Shown: positions 18,123 to 27,138 of the stretch, one piece after another
Layout of the letters: each line of letters starts with the position of its first letter
Position numbering within the stretch: position 1 is the stretch's first letter
Assembly: GCF_011752975.1 (NCBI RefSeq)
Contig: NZ_VWWP01000003.1
Location: 186,001-250,000 of the forward strand
Length of the DNA stretch: 64,000 nucleotides
Origin: Chryseobacterium sp. Tr-659
GTDB taxonomy: Bacteria > Bacteroidota > Bacteroidia > Flavobacteriales > Weeksellaceae
Direction of reading: 5' to 3'
Notes under the pieces: model-generated
The model's input: only the letters and a program-made list of their open reading frames with translations
What the model was told of the DNA's origin: nothing
Database searches by the model: none
Translations under genes and position numbers: made by a program

Positions 18123-19382
18123 ATGTTAGCTTTAAAAGCAGAAAACATATCAAAACAATATCGTCTGGGTGAAGTGGGAACCGGTACTTTATCTCATGAT
18201 CTCAACAGGTTCTGGCATAAAGTAAGAGGAAAAGAGGATCCTTATCTGAAAATTGGTGAAGTTAATGACAGAACTTCTAAAGGCAATTCAGACTATGTAT
18301 GGTCTCTCCGTGATATCAATTTCGAAATTGAACAGGGAGATGCTGTAGGAATTATCGGAAGAAACGGTGCCGGAAAGTCTACATTATTAAAGCTTTTAAG
18401 CAAGGTCACCAAACCCACTACCGGGAAAATATATACCAACGGGAGAATTGCCTCTTTACTGGAAGTAGGAACAGGCTTCCATCCTGAAATGACAGGACGT
18501 GAGAATGTTTTCCTAAATGGAGCAATTCTGGGTATGACCAGGAAAGAAATCAAACGTAAATTTGATGAAATTGTAGATTTTTCAGGAGTGGAGCGATATA
18601 TTGATACCCCTGTAAAAAGATATTCTTCAGGAATGTATGTAAGATTGGCTTTTGCAGTTGCTGCACATTTAGAATCAGAAATTCTGATTGTAGACGAGGT
18701 ATTGGCTGTAGGAGATGCGGATTTTCAGAAAAAATGTCTGGGAAAAATGGGAGATGTAACCAAAGGTGAAGGAAGAACAATTCTTTTTGTAAGCCATAAT
18801 ATGACTGCTGTAAAAGAACTTTGCAGCAAGGGTATTCTTCTAAACCAAGGAACTCTTGCCTATGAAGGAGATATGCTCAGTACCATTATTGAATATCAAA
18901 AAAACAGCACAAAAGTCAGTTCTTATTATTTTAATGGAAACATTAACGATGCATTAGGAAACGAAAATATTAGAATAAAAGAATTCTCAGTTAATCCTAT
19001 TCAAGGAAATTTGATAGATATTGATTCAGGAATACGGGTAAGGCTGGTTTTCCAGAATAATTGCCCAAATATTAATCTGGATACTACTTTTGAATTAAGA
19101 AATTATGAAGAGCTCATCATCTTCCACGTAGGAAAACTTGTTACGGAGAACGAAGATTCCAAGACAGGAGATTATACAGTAGAATTTGATATTCCGGCCG
19201 GGCTGATTAATGCGGGAAATTATTATTTCAAACTGATATTCGGAAAAAATCAATCGGAAGTATTATTTGGGATTGATAATTTCGTAGGCTTTGAAGTTGA
19301 AAATGTAAAAGTAGGCAGCAAGCTTCACATTTATCCTGGAATTACCAGACCGAATTTTGATTATAAATTACAGACACCATGA
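18123..19382 (+). CDS. wzt: Polysaccharide ABC exporter, ATP-binding subunit with C-terminal substrate domain (Wzt-like)
   Basis: 419 residues. Walker A GRNGAGKS at residues 79-86, signature YSSGMYVRLAFA, Walker B ILIVDEVLAVGD, and switch His in FVSHN. After about residue 265 there is a 150-residue beta-rich extension like the Wzt C-terminal carbohydrate-binding domain, which in known cases recognises the finished, end-modified chain. That predicts a dedicated non-reducing-end cap, perhaps the methyl or acyl groups encoded below. Its stop overlaps the next start (ATGA). Confidence 0.92.
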   Translation: MLALKAENISKQYRLGEVGTGTLSHDLNRFWHKVRGKEDPYLKIGEVNDRTSKGNSDYVWSLRDINFEIEQGDAVGIIGRNGAGKSTLLKLLSKVTKPTTGKIYTNGRIASLLEVGTGFHPEMTGRENVFLNGAILGMTRKEIKRKFDEIVDFSGVERYIDTPVKRYSSGMYVRLAFAVAAHLESEILIVDEVLAVGDADFQKKCLGKMGDVTKGEGRTILFVSHNMTAVKELCSKGILLNQGTLAYEGDMLSTIIEYQKNSTKVSSYYFNGNINDALGNENIRIKEFSVNPIQGNLIDIDSGIRVRLVFQNNCPNINLDTTFELRNYEELIIFHVGKLVTENEDSKTGDYTVEFDIPAGLINAGNYYFKLIFGKNQSEVLFGIDNFVGFEVENVKVGSKLHIYPGITRPNFDYKLQTP

Positions 19383-19780
19383 TACCACAAATAATACAGC
19401 TTCCAAAAATATATGACAAGCGGGGAAATCTTTCTTTTTTTGAGCACCCCAACCAGCTTCCTTTTGAAATAGCAAGAACATACTGGATCTATGATGTTCC
19501 GGGTGGAGAGCTAAGAGGAAGTCATGCTTTCAAAGAGCAACAAGAATTTATCATTGCATTGTCCGGAAGTTTTGATGTGGTAATTCATGATGGTAAGGAA
19601 GAAAAGGTTTATTCATTAAACCGCTCTTACTACGGATTATATATTCCTAAAATGTATTGGAGAAGACTTGAAAATTTTTCAACCAATTCTCTCGCACTTA
19701 TTGTATCAGATAAATCTTACGATGAGAAGGACTATATAAGAGATTTCGAAATATTTAAACAGCTTACAGATGAAAGATAA
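19379..19780 (+). CDS. FdtA/QdtA-like sugar ketoisomerase-type cupin, copy 1 (variant active site)
   Basis: 133-residue single cupin. Family members (FdtA, QdtA) convert dTDP-4-keto-6-deoxyglucose to a 3-keto sugar. The conserved block reads YDVPGGELRGSHAFKEQ: the His-x-His of this family is His-x-Phe here, so the second histidine is missing. Other family traits (SLNRSYYGLYIPKMYW, SDKSYDEKDYIRDF) are kept. Overlaps wzt by 4 bases and the next cupin gene by 11. It may be a changed-specificity isomerase, a partner subunit or inactive. Confidence 0.82.
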   Translation: MIPQIIQLPKIYDKRGNLSFFEHPNQLPFEIARTYWIYDVPGGELRGSHAFKEQQEFIIALSGSFDVVIHDGKEEKVYSLNRSYYGLYIPKMYWRRLENFSTNSLALIVSDKSYDEKDYIRDFEIFKQLTDER

Positions 19781-20189
19781 CATTTCAGTATTTGATTGTA
19801 GCGTGATTGATCTTGGTAAAATAGGTTTCGACGAAGGAAATCTAACCGTAGTTGAAAATTCCAGCTTTCCTTTTGAGGTGAAAAGAGTCTTTTATCTTTA
19901 TGACATTGCAGGAGGAGAGAGTCGTGGAGCTCACTCTCATAAAGAATGTCATCAATTTTTAATTGCAGCAAGCGGAAGCTTTGAAGTCTCTCTTGATGAT
20001 GGAAAGTTCAAAAGACAAGTCTTTCTTAACCGTCCTGATATTGGCTTACACATTCCTCCCGGAATTTGGGCTTCGGAGATTAATTTTTCTTCCGGTGCTA
20101 TTTGTTTGGTTTTGGCTTCTCATCATTACAATGAGAAAGATTATGTAAGAGACTACGACACTTTTCTAAAAATACAAAATGAATTATAA
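19770..20189 (+). CDS. FdtA/QdtA-like dTDP-4-keto-6-deoxyglucose 3,4-ketoisomerase, copy 2
   Basis: 139-residue cupin paralogous to the previous gene. Here the signature is complete: YDIAGGESRGAHSHKECHQF keeps His-x-His. Followed by FLNRPDIGLHIPPGIW and YNEKDYVRDYDTF. Expected to make the 3-keto intermediate used by the DegT-type aminotransferase at 21778. FdtA-type gives the galacto (Fuc3N) and QdtA-type the gluco (Qui3N) product; I cannot tell them apart by eye. Overlaps both neighbours by 11 bases, consistent with coupled translation. Confidence 0.88.
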   Translation: MKDNISVFDCSVIDLGKIGFDEGNLTVVENSSFPFEVKRVFYLYDIAGGESRGAHSHKECHQFLIAASGSFEVSLDDGKFKRQVFLNRPDIGLHIPPGIWASEINFSSGAICLVLASHHYNEKDYVRDYDTFLKIQNEL

Positions 20190-20730
20190 AATACACAACC
20201 TAGCTGATGTTCAAACTGATAACATTGGAAACAGCACCATGATCTGGCAGTTTTGTGTAGTTCTTAAAAACGCAAAAATTGGCAGTAACTGCAATATCAA
20301 CTGCAATGTTTTTATCGAAAATGATGTCATCATTGGAAATAATGTTACTATAAAACCAGGTGTTCAGGTTTGGGATGGAGTAACCCTAGAAGATAATGTA
20401 TTCATAGGACCCAATGTAACTTTTACAAACGATCTTATCCCTCGTTCAAAACAATACCCCCTAGAGTTTAGTAAAACCCTGGTAATGAAAGGAGCTTCTA
20501 TTGGAGCAAATTCCACAATCATTGCAGGGAATACTATTGGAAAAAATGCTTTGATTGGTGCAGGAAGCGTAGTAACTAAGGATATCCCCGCCCACACAGT
20601 ATGGTTTGGAAATCCTGCGAAACACACGGGCTACATTACATCTGAAGGAAAAATACTAGATTTAAATATGACCGATAAGGAAGGTAATACGTATCAATTT
20701 TTAGATGATGAATTCTTGAAAAATGATTAA
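20179..20730 (+). CDS. Left-handed beta-helix sugar N-acetyltransferase (FdtC/QdtC-like)
   Basis: 183 residues of hexapeptide repeats (IGSNCNINCNVFIENDVIIGNNVTIKPGV...), with the loop NDLIPRSKQYP and the coenzyme-A site GANSTIIAGNTIGKNALIGAGSVV. Members acetylate the 3-amino group of dTDP-3-amino-3,6-dideoxyhexoses. Context (ketoisomerases upstream, aminotransferase two genes on) supports this. A different acyl donor is possible. Confidence 0.88.
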   Translation: MNYKIHNLADVQTDNIGNSTMIWQFCVVLKNAKIGSNCNINCNVFIENDVIIGNNVTIKPGVQVWDGVTLEDNVFIGPNVTFTNDLIPRSKQYPLEFSKTLVMKGASIGANSTIIAGNTIGKNALIGAGSVVTKDIPAHTVWFGNPAKHTGYITSEGKILDLNMTDKEGNTYQFLDDEFLKND

Positions 20731-21781
20731 ACCCCTAACTTCTTTAAGATTCTTTTTTGCTTTCTTTGTCTTTTTAAGCCACTTGTCATACCTAAAAGAA
20801 GATAAAAGATACTCAGGTATTTTTGAGAATATATTTTCAGAAGGATTTTTAGGTGTCAGTTTCTTTTTTATTTTGAGTGGGTTTATTCTGGCCTTAAATT
20901 ATAGAGATAAGTTTAAAGATAAAAAGATAAGTTTAAAAAAATTCTATGTCGCAAGATTTGCCAGGATTTATCCATTATATCTTGTAACCATGGTGGTTTC
21001 TATACCAGCATTATTCAGCAGTTTTAAAATATTGCTTTATAATATTTTTCTTATTCAAAGTTATATTCCCGATCAAAGTGTTTTTTTCTCTTACAATGCC
21101 CCTTCATGGAGCATTTCTGATGAAATGTTTTTTTATGCTCTATTCCCTATTTTAATTGGAGTAAGCTTTAAATTAAAAAGAATATTTAAAATAGCCTTAT
21201 TAATACTGTTTATAGTATTAATACTTATGTTAAATATTTTTTTACCTGAAGAAAGAACCCATTATTGGCTTTATATCTCGCCTTTAATAAGAGTTTTTGA
21301 TTTCATTTTAGGAATTTTCTTATTTGATGTTGCGCTTCATTTTAAAAATAAGAAAATAGTGATAAGTAAAACTACATTTTCTGTTTTTGAAATCAGTGCT
21401 TATATTATTTTAGGATTTTTTTTCATATTCCATAAAAATTTGCCTATCAGCTATAGGTTTTCGGTTTATTATTGGCTGCCTATGTGTTTAATTATTCTAA
21501 GCTCTGCTCAGTCTTTTATTTCGGAAAGAAACATAACCTGGGTAACTAAGTTTCTTTCTTGGAAATGGTTTGTATATTTGGGTGAAATAAGTTTTGCATT
21601 TTATCTGATACATTATTTAGTCATAACTTATACAATTAAATATAACGGATTAAGAGGGATTTATCTTAATGGTACCCTTTTAGCTCTAACAATGTTTTTC
21701 ATTACACTTATCGCTAGTATTTTTGCTTATGAAGTGATAGAAAAACCTTTAAACAAAAAAATAAAAAATTTATTCTCATGA
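20723..21781 (+). CDS. Membrane acyltransferase, family 3 (OafA-like)
   Basis: 352 residues with about ten hydrophobic segments. Typical features: start [20 protein letters not shown] with the conserved R..FA...V...[14 protein letters not shown], the R-x-x-R-IYPLY region ([10 protein letters not shown]), and [14 protein letters not shown]. Family members transfer acetyl groups to exported glycans. Inserted inside the amino-sugar gene set with 8- and 4-base overlaps. Codons are markedly AT-rich. Confidence 0.9.
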   Translation: MIKPLTSLRFFFAFFVFLSHLSYLKEDKRYSGIFENIFSEGFLGVSFFFILSGFILALNYRDKFKDKKISLKKFYVARFARIYPLYLVTMVVSIPALFSSFKILLYNIFLIQSYIPDQSVFFSYNAPSWSISDEMFFYALFPILIGVSFKLKRIFKIALLILFIVLILMLNIFLPEERTHYWLYISPLIRVFDFILGIFLFDVALHFKNKKIVISKTTFSVFEISAYIILGFFFIFHKNLPISYRFSVYYWLPMCLIILSSAQSFISERNITWVTKFLSWKWFVYLGEISFAFYLIHYLVITYTIKYNGLRGIYLNGTLLALTMFFITLIASIFAYEVIEKPLNKKIKNLFS

Positions 21782-22878
21782 TTAAGTTCCTTGATTTACA
21801 AAAAATTAATCTTAAGCATCAGGAAGAAATAGAAGCAAAACTTCTACAGGTTTTCCAATCCGGATGGTATCTTATGGGGAAAGAGCTTAACAGTTTTGAA
21901 CAAAATCTGGCATCTTATATAGGAACACACCATGCTATTGGAGTTGCCAATGGACTGGATGCTTTGCGCCTTATTTTACGTGCTTATATTGAGATGGGTA
22001 TTATGAATACCAGCGATGAAGTAATTGTCCCATCCAATACATATATTGCTTCTATTCTTGCTATTTCAGACAATGGACTAGTCCCTGTTCTGGTAGAACC
22101 GGAAATCACAACATACAATATTAACATTTCAAAAATTGAAGAAAAAATCACTTCAAAAACAAAAGCAATATTAATTGTTCATCTTTACGGAAGAGCTGTT
22201 TTCTCCCAAGAATTAAAGAATCTTGCTCAAAAATATAATTTAAAAATCATTGAAGATAATGCCCAAGCTATAGGAGGTGAATGGAATGGTATAAAAACAG
22301 GAAATTTAGGAGATGCAGCAGGGTTTAGTTTCTATCCCGGAAAAAATCTCGGGGCTTTGGGAGATGCCGGAGCCATTACAACCAATGATGAAGAGTTGGC
22401 AAAAACAATCAGGGCTTTAGCAAACTATGGCTCAAATAAAAAATATGTCAATATTTATCAAGGGTTAAATTCCAGACTCGATGAAATTCAGGCTGCTATT
22501 TTAGAAATTAAATTAAAATATATAGATGAGGAAAATGAAATCAGAAGGGAAGTAGCACGACGATATATCAGCGAAATTTCAAATCCCAAAATCATTCTTC
22601 CTGAAAATCCTGAAAATGAAAGTGAACATGTATGGCATATCTTTTTGATCAGAACTGAAAAAAGAGAAGAACTTCAAACCTATCTTACAGAAAATAGTAT
22701 ACAGACTTTAATTCATTATCCAATTCCTCCTCATAAACAAGAAGCATATAAGGAATGGAATACACAGTCTTTCCCTATAAGTGAAAAAATTCACCAGGAA
22801 GTATTGAGCCTGCCCATTTCTCCTGTAATGGAAGCTGAGGAGGTAACAAAAATTATAGAATTATTAAACAAGTTTTAA
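21778..22878 (+). CDS. DegT/DnrJ/EryC1-family sugar aminotransferase (FdtB/QdtB-like)
   Basis: 366 residues, typical length. PLP-dependent transfer of an amino group to a keto-sugar nucleotide. PLP Lys189 lies in [25 protein letters not shown] holds the Asp/Gln that face the cofactor; an Asn-rich hinge ([13 protein letters not shown]) is present. With the ketoisomerase it should form dTDP-3-amino-3,6-dideoxyhexose. Overlaps the next start (TAATG). Confidence 0.93.
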   Translation: MIKFLDLQKINLKHQEEIEAKLLQVFQSGWYLMGKELNSFEQNLASYIGTHHAIGVANGLDALRLILRAYIEMGIMNTSDEVIVPSNTYIASILAISDNGLVPVLVEPEITTYNINISKIEEKITSKTKAILIVHLYGRAVFSQELKNLAQKYNLKIIEDNAQAIGGEWNGIKTGNLGDAAGFSFYPGKNLGALGDAGAITTNDEELAKTIRALANYGSNKKYVNIYQGLNSRLDEIQAAILEIKLKYIDEENEIRREVARRYISEISNPKIILPENPENESEHVWHIFLIRTEKREELQTYLTENSIQTLIHYPIPPHKQEAYKEWNTQSFPISEKIHQEVLSLPISPVMEAEEVTKIIELLNKF

Positions 22879-23774
22879 TGGAAAGTCCTTTGGTAAGTTT
22901 TATCGTTGTCTCTTACAAACACTCAGAATTCATTGCTGAGTGTTTAAACAGCATTAAAAACCAGACCTATAAAAACTGGGAGCTTATTGTTGCTGATGAT
23001 GCTTCTCCTGATAATTCTGTAGAAATCACAAAAAACTGGCTGAAAGAAAATAATATTCATGCAAAAACCAACTTTCACGAAATTAATAAAGGATTTGCAG
23101 CCACACTTAATGAATGTATTGAACTGGCAGAAGGAAAATATGTAAACATTATCGCTGCTGACGACTATTTCCACCCTGAATTTCTTGAAAAAAGTGTAGC
23201 TTCTTTAGAGAAAAAAGACGATCGTTTCGGAATGGTTTTCTCTAATTGTTTTATTATTAAAGAAAATAAAAGCCTAATCAGCTATCTTGATGATATAAGT
23301 TTTTATAAAGATGAAAATCAATTTAAAAAAACATTAAAAAAAATGAATTTCATTCCGGCTTTAGCAACTTTGATGAAAAGAAAGATATTGCTGGAAACCG
23401 GACCCTATGATAAAAATATTCTTATTGAGGATTATGACAGATGGCTTAGAATTAACGAAAATTATTTCATTGATTTCATTCCCGAAAATTTAGCTTATCA
23501 TAGAAAACATGGTGAAAATATTTCAAAAATAAAAGAAAGAATTGTTTTTGTAGAAGAAATTCTTTTAAGATTAAAATACGATAATGATCTTGAAAATAAA
23601 ACGAAAATAAATAATGACATTAAAAAGATCTATATAACTTCTAATGATAAGAAGGAAATTCAAAAAGTTTCTGAAAAGTATTCTCAGTATAAGGGTAAAG
23701 AATATTGGCTCAGTTTCTGTTTAAAGTATGGTTTACCTGTAAAATTATATTATCTGAAATATAAATTTTTCTAA
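22878..23774 (+). CDS. Glycosyltransferase family 2
   Basis: 298 residues, GT-A fold. N-terminal VSFIVVSYKHSEFIAECLNSI, nucleotide-binding VADDASPDNS, and the metal-binding region AADDYFHPEFL. The C-terminal third is Lys/Glu-rich. Substrate unknown. In a chain of overlapping or abutting genes. Confidence 0.9.
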   Translation: MESPLVSFIVVSYKHSEFIAECLNSIKNQTYKNWELIVADDASPDNSVEITKNWLKENNIHAKTNFHEINKGFAATLNECIELAEGKYVNIIAADDYFHPEFLEKSVASLEKKDDRFGMVFSNCFIIKENKSLISYLDDISFYKDENQFKKTLKKMNFIPALATLMKRKILLETGPYDKNILIEDYDRWLRINENYFIDFIPENLAYHRKHGENISKIKERIVFVEEILLRLKYDNDLENKTKINNDIKKIYITSNDKKEIQKVSEKYSQYKGKEYWLSFCLKYGLPVKLYYLKYKFF

Positions 23775-23775
23775 A

Positions 23776-24366
23776 ATGCTCACACGATTAAAAAACAACT
23801 TTGCAAAAAAAATCATTGCTCTTATTGAGAATAATGAAAAAAGAAAAAAACAGGAAAAATGGAATGTATTCATTTCAAGATCTAATGTCAGCATTCACAC
23901 CAGTTTTTCTCCAAAAAATGCGGAAATTTTCAAAGGAGAGAACAATCAATTAGGAAACATTTCCATTGGCGAAAATTTTTTAATGCGGGAATATGGCAGT
24001 ATTTTAGTATTTCCAAATGCTTCTCTTCAAATTGGGAGCGGGGTCTTCTTTAATAATCATTGTTCAATTAATTGCTTAGATAAAATTGAAATCGGAGATG
24101 ATACTATTTTTGGTGAAGGCGTAAGATTGTATGATCACAATCATGTAATCAGCAAGAGTGAAAATCTAGTCGTAGAGAAAGATGAATATACAAGAAAACC
24201 TATTAAAATTGGTAAAAACTGCTGGATTGGAAGTAATGCTGTTATATTAAAAGGAGTTACTATAGGAGACAACTCCGTTATTGGTGCCGGCTGTGTGATC
24301 CATCAATCCGTTCCTTCAAACACAATCATAAAAAATAATCAAAATTTAATTTCTGAATCTCTTTAA
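23776..24366 (+). CDS. Hexapeptide-repeat acyltransferase (maltose/galactoside acetyltransferase type)
   Basis: 196 residues with beta-helix repeats and the catalytic loop YDHNHVI (His for acyl transfer), then GKNCWIGSNAVILKGVTIGDNSVIGAGCVI. Probably O-acetylates a sugar. It is paralogous to the gene at 43488, sharing NxCSINCL, GExVxLYDHNHV and the C-terminal block. Starts 1 base after the preceding stop. Confidence 0.9.
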   Translation: MLTRLKNNFAKKIIALIENNEKRKKQEKWNVFISRSNVSIHTSFSPKNAEIFKGENNQLGNISIGENFLMREYGSILVFPNASLQIGSGVFFNNHCSINCLDKIEIGDDTIFGEGVRLYDHNHVISKSENLVVEKDEYTRKPIKIGKNCWIGSNAVILKGVTIGDNSVIGAGCVIHQSVPSNTIIKNNQNLISESL

Positions 24367-24367
24367 A

Positions 24368-25546
24368 ATGAATACAAAAAAAATATTATTCATTTCTCAC
24401 GAAGCCTCTTTATCAGGCGCCCCTATTCTTGTTTTAGATTTAATAAAAAGACTACAACAGGAAAAGAAAAACTATATCATTGATGTTTTATTGATCAGAG
24501 GTGGAGAATTATATGAAGAATTTGCAAGAGTACCCAATCATATTGTAGTAGCTCATTACCATCTGCAATCCTTTTCGTTTTTAAAAAGAAATTTAAAAAG
24601 AATTCAGTCTTTAATATTCAAGAAAACAGAGACTCAACAAGACAAAATTGATAAAATCACCAGTAACCTTCTGGAAAACAACTACGATCTGGTTTATGGA
24701 AATACAATGGAGTCTCTGGTCTGGACTCTTCCTTTTTATAAAAAAAATATTCCTACAATTGTTGCCATTCATGAGCTGAGTTTTGGCATTGAGAGTACTT
24801 ATCCTAAAGAATTTGTTTTAGAAAACATTTCAAATATCACGCAGATTATTGCCGGTTCACAAGCCGTTGCAGACAACCTCATCTCTAAGTACAATGCCAG
24901 CCCTCAAAAGGTAACTGCCGTACATTCTTTTGTGGACACCGTTCTTACCATCCAAAAAGACAAAAGTATTTTAAGAAATGAACTGGGTATAAAAAAAGAT
25001 GAACTAATTATTGGAATTGCAAGTTCCCAGGAATTAAGAAAAGGAACAGATATGATCCCAATGCTGGTTCAGAAAATAAAGCAGAAAACCGATCTTCAAT
25101 TTAAATTCATCAATCTGGGTGGTCATTCAAAAAGCCCTGCGGTAAGATGTGCAAAACTGGATGCTGAAAAATTAGGAGTAGAAAATAATATGATTTTTAT
25201 TGATCATAATAAAACCCCCAATGACTACATCAATATTTTTGATGTCTTTATTTTAATGTCACGTGAAGATCCTTTTCCTCTCGTGATGCTCACCGCAGCG
25301 AAACTAAAAAAACCAATTGTAGCTTTTGAAAAAAGTGGCGGTGCTGTAGAGTTTTTAGAAAATGATCACGGCGTTCTTGTTCCATATCTCGATTTGGATG
25401 CAATGGCAGCACAAGTGAATGTATTGATGCAGAGCTCCAGCTTGAGAGAAACCTATGGCAAAAATATTCACCACAGGCTGGAAAATGAATATTCTGATAA
25501 AAAACTGGCTGGAAAGATTTTCACAATAATTGATAGCTTACTGTAA
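24368..25546 (+). CDS. Glycosyltransferase family 4
   Basis: 392 residues, GT-B fold. N-terminal LFISHEASLSGAPILVLDLI glycine-rich acceptor-side loop; C-terminal domain starts at GIKKDELIIGIASSQELRKGTD; the E-x7-E-type donor site is degenerate here (SREDPFPLVMLTAAKLKKP, with Glu/Asp in place). Retaining sugar transfer to a growing lipid-linked glycan. Substrate unknown. Confidence 0.9.
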   Translation: MNTKKILFISHEASLSGAPILVLDLIKRLQQEKKNYIIDVLLIRGGELYEEFARVPNHIVVAHYHLQSFSFLKRNLKRIQSLIFKKTETQQDKIDKITSNLLENNYDLVYGNTMESLVWTLPFYKKNIPTIVAIHELSFGIESTYPKEFVLENISNITQIIAGSQAVADNLISKYNASPQKVTAVHSFVDTVLTIQKDKSILRNELGIKKDELIIGIASSQELRKGTDMIPMLVQKIKQKTDLQFKFINLGGHSKSPAVRCAKLDAEKLGVENNMIFIDHNKTPNDYINIFDVFILMSREDPFPLVMLTAAKLKKPIVAFEKSGGAVEFLENDHGVLVPYLDLDAMAAQVNVLMQSSSLRETYGKNIHHRLENEYSDKKLAGKIFTIIDSLL

Positions 25547-25549
25547 AAA

Positions 25550-26419
25550 ATGGTCTCCATAATTATCTCTTCCTATCTTCCAAAATATTTTTCCGCTCTC
25601 GAAAAAAATATAGCGGAAACTATTGGTGTACCCTATGAAATTATCAAAGTTGATAATCCTGGATTAATGGGGATTTGTGAAGCATATAATAAAGGAGCTC
25701 AAAAGGCACAATTTGATTATCTGCTTTTTATTCATGAAGATATTCTGTTCAAAACAGAAAACTGGGGACCCCAGCTTATTTCACATTTAGATAAGGAAAA
25801 TACAGGAATTGTAGGAGTTGCCGGATCATCATACGTTCCTTCTGCTCCTTCAAGCTGGACCGTTTCAGAAAAATATAATGTTGTAAATATACTACAGGGA
25901 GATAAAAACAGTACAGAATCTGTTCCAATTCATACAACAAAAAGAAACAGAGAAAAAGTTTTTGCAGTAGACGGAGTTTTTATGGCAATCAAGAAAGTAA
26001 ATTATCTTCTATTTAAATTTAACGAGTCTATTCTTAAGGGTTTTCATGGATATGATCTGGATCTGAGCCTAAGGGTATCCAAAAAATTTCAGAACTATGT
26101 TATTGATGATATTCTTATAGAGCATTTTTCGAAAGGCAATCCGGATAAAGTTTGGCTGGATAATAATATTTTAGTAAAACAAAATATTGATTCGGGCTTC
26201 CAACAAAAAAATGACTCAGAAACGGAAAAAAAAGCTTTTCTGGGCTTCTTATATAACTACTTTAAGTATTATCCTGTCAATAAAAAAAGTATTGCATTGA
26301 CGCTAAAGTTTTATCCTAAAAAACTTAATTTTAATGACCATCTTGCTATTATAAAAAAGTATTTTCAATATATTAGATACCACAAAAGCATTAATAACAA
26401 GACAAACACAAATTTTTAA
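25550..26419 (+). CDS. GT2-like glycosyltransferase (Glyco_tranf_2_5 type)
   Basis: 289 residues. Begins VSIIISSYLPKYFSALEKNI, then ICEAYNKGAQKAQFDYLLFIHEDI, where His-Glu-Asp replaces the classical DxD, and FAVDGVFMAI. This is the pattern of small GT2-like proteins called Glyco_tranf_2_5. The C-terminus is rich in Lys/Asn/Tyr. Donor and acceptor unknown. 3 bases after the GT4 gene. Confidence 0.8.
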   Translation: MVSIIISSYLPKYFSALEKNIAETIGVPYEIIKVDNPGLMGICEAYNKGAQKAQFDYLLFIHEDILFKTENWGPQLISHLDKENTGIVGVAGSSYVPSAPSSWTVSEKYNVVNILQGDKNSTESVPIHTTKRNREKVFAVDGVFMAIKKVNYLLFKFNESILKGFHGYDLDLSLRVSKKFQNYVIDDILIEHFSKGNPDKVWLDNNILVKQNIDSGFQQKNDSETEKKAFLGFLYNYFKYYPVNKKSIALTLKFYPKKLNFNDHLAIIKKYFQYIRYHKSINNKTNTNF

Positions 26420-26468
26420 AACTAAATTTATTACTTTCACTGCCATCGTGAAGAAAATCTGACACAAT

Positions 26469-27137
26469 ATGATTATAGGAACAGGGCTAATTGCTAATGC
26501 ATTAAAAGATATTGATACAAACGATACATTATATTTTGCATCAGGAGTTTCAAATTCTTTAGAAACGAGAGATTCAGAGTTTGAGAGAGAATTTTCTCTT
26601 TTAAAAACAACTTATGAACAACATAAAGAAAAAAAGTTCATCTATTTTTCTACGTTGAGTATTCATGATCAATCTAAGCAAAAAAGTCCCTATGTCATTT
26701 ATAAAAAGAATATTGAAGAATATATAAAGAATAATATTGAGAATTTTTTAATCTTAAGAATAGGAAATATTGTGGGACATGGTGGGAATCCTAATACTCT
26801 TTTTAACTTTCTCAAAACACAAATAACTCATAAAAACACATTTGCTTTGCACCTTAAAGCTAAAAGATTGCTTCTGGATATAGAAGACATATCTAAATTT
26901 TTAGAATTACACTGCTTATCTATTCATAATAAAGTTATTAATTTTTCTTTTCCCTATAATTTTGATCTAAAAGAAATTATTGCAGCTCTTGAAGAACAGA
27001 CACATCAAAAAGCATTTTATTCAGAAGTGAATGAAGGTGACTTCTACAAAGTGGATTTTGAAGAAGAAATCCTCAACTTCTTTTCAGGAATAAGCCCCGA
27101 AAGTTATCTGCAGTCTTTAACCCGAAAGTATATTTAA
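26469..27137 (+). CDS. Short NAD-dependent epimerase/reductase-like protein
   Basis: 222 residues, shorter than usual extended SDR enzymes (about 300). Starts MIIGTGLIANAL, a Gly-rich dinucleotide loop; has FIYFSTLSIHD (catalytic-Ser region) and SPYVIYKKN giving Tyr-x3-Lys; LILRIGNIVG follows. Likely a sugar-nucleotide modifying enzyme or a degraded relative. The missing length is mostly between the first strand and the Ser region. Ends 1 base before the next gene. Confidence 0.7.
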   Translation: MIIGTGLIANALKDIDTNDTLYFASGVSNSLETRDSEFEREFSLLKTTYEQHKEKKFIYFSTLSIHDQSKQKSPYVIYKKNIEEYIKNNIENFLILRIGNIVGHGGNPNTLFNFLKTQITHKNTFALHLKAKRLLLDIEDISKFLELHCLSIHNKVINFSFPYNFDLKEIIAALEEQTHQKAFYSEVNEGDFYKVDFEEEILNFFSGISPESYLQSLTRKYI

Positions 27138-27138
27138 G

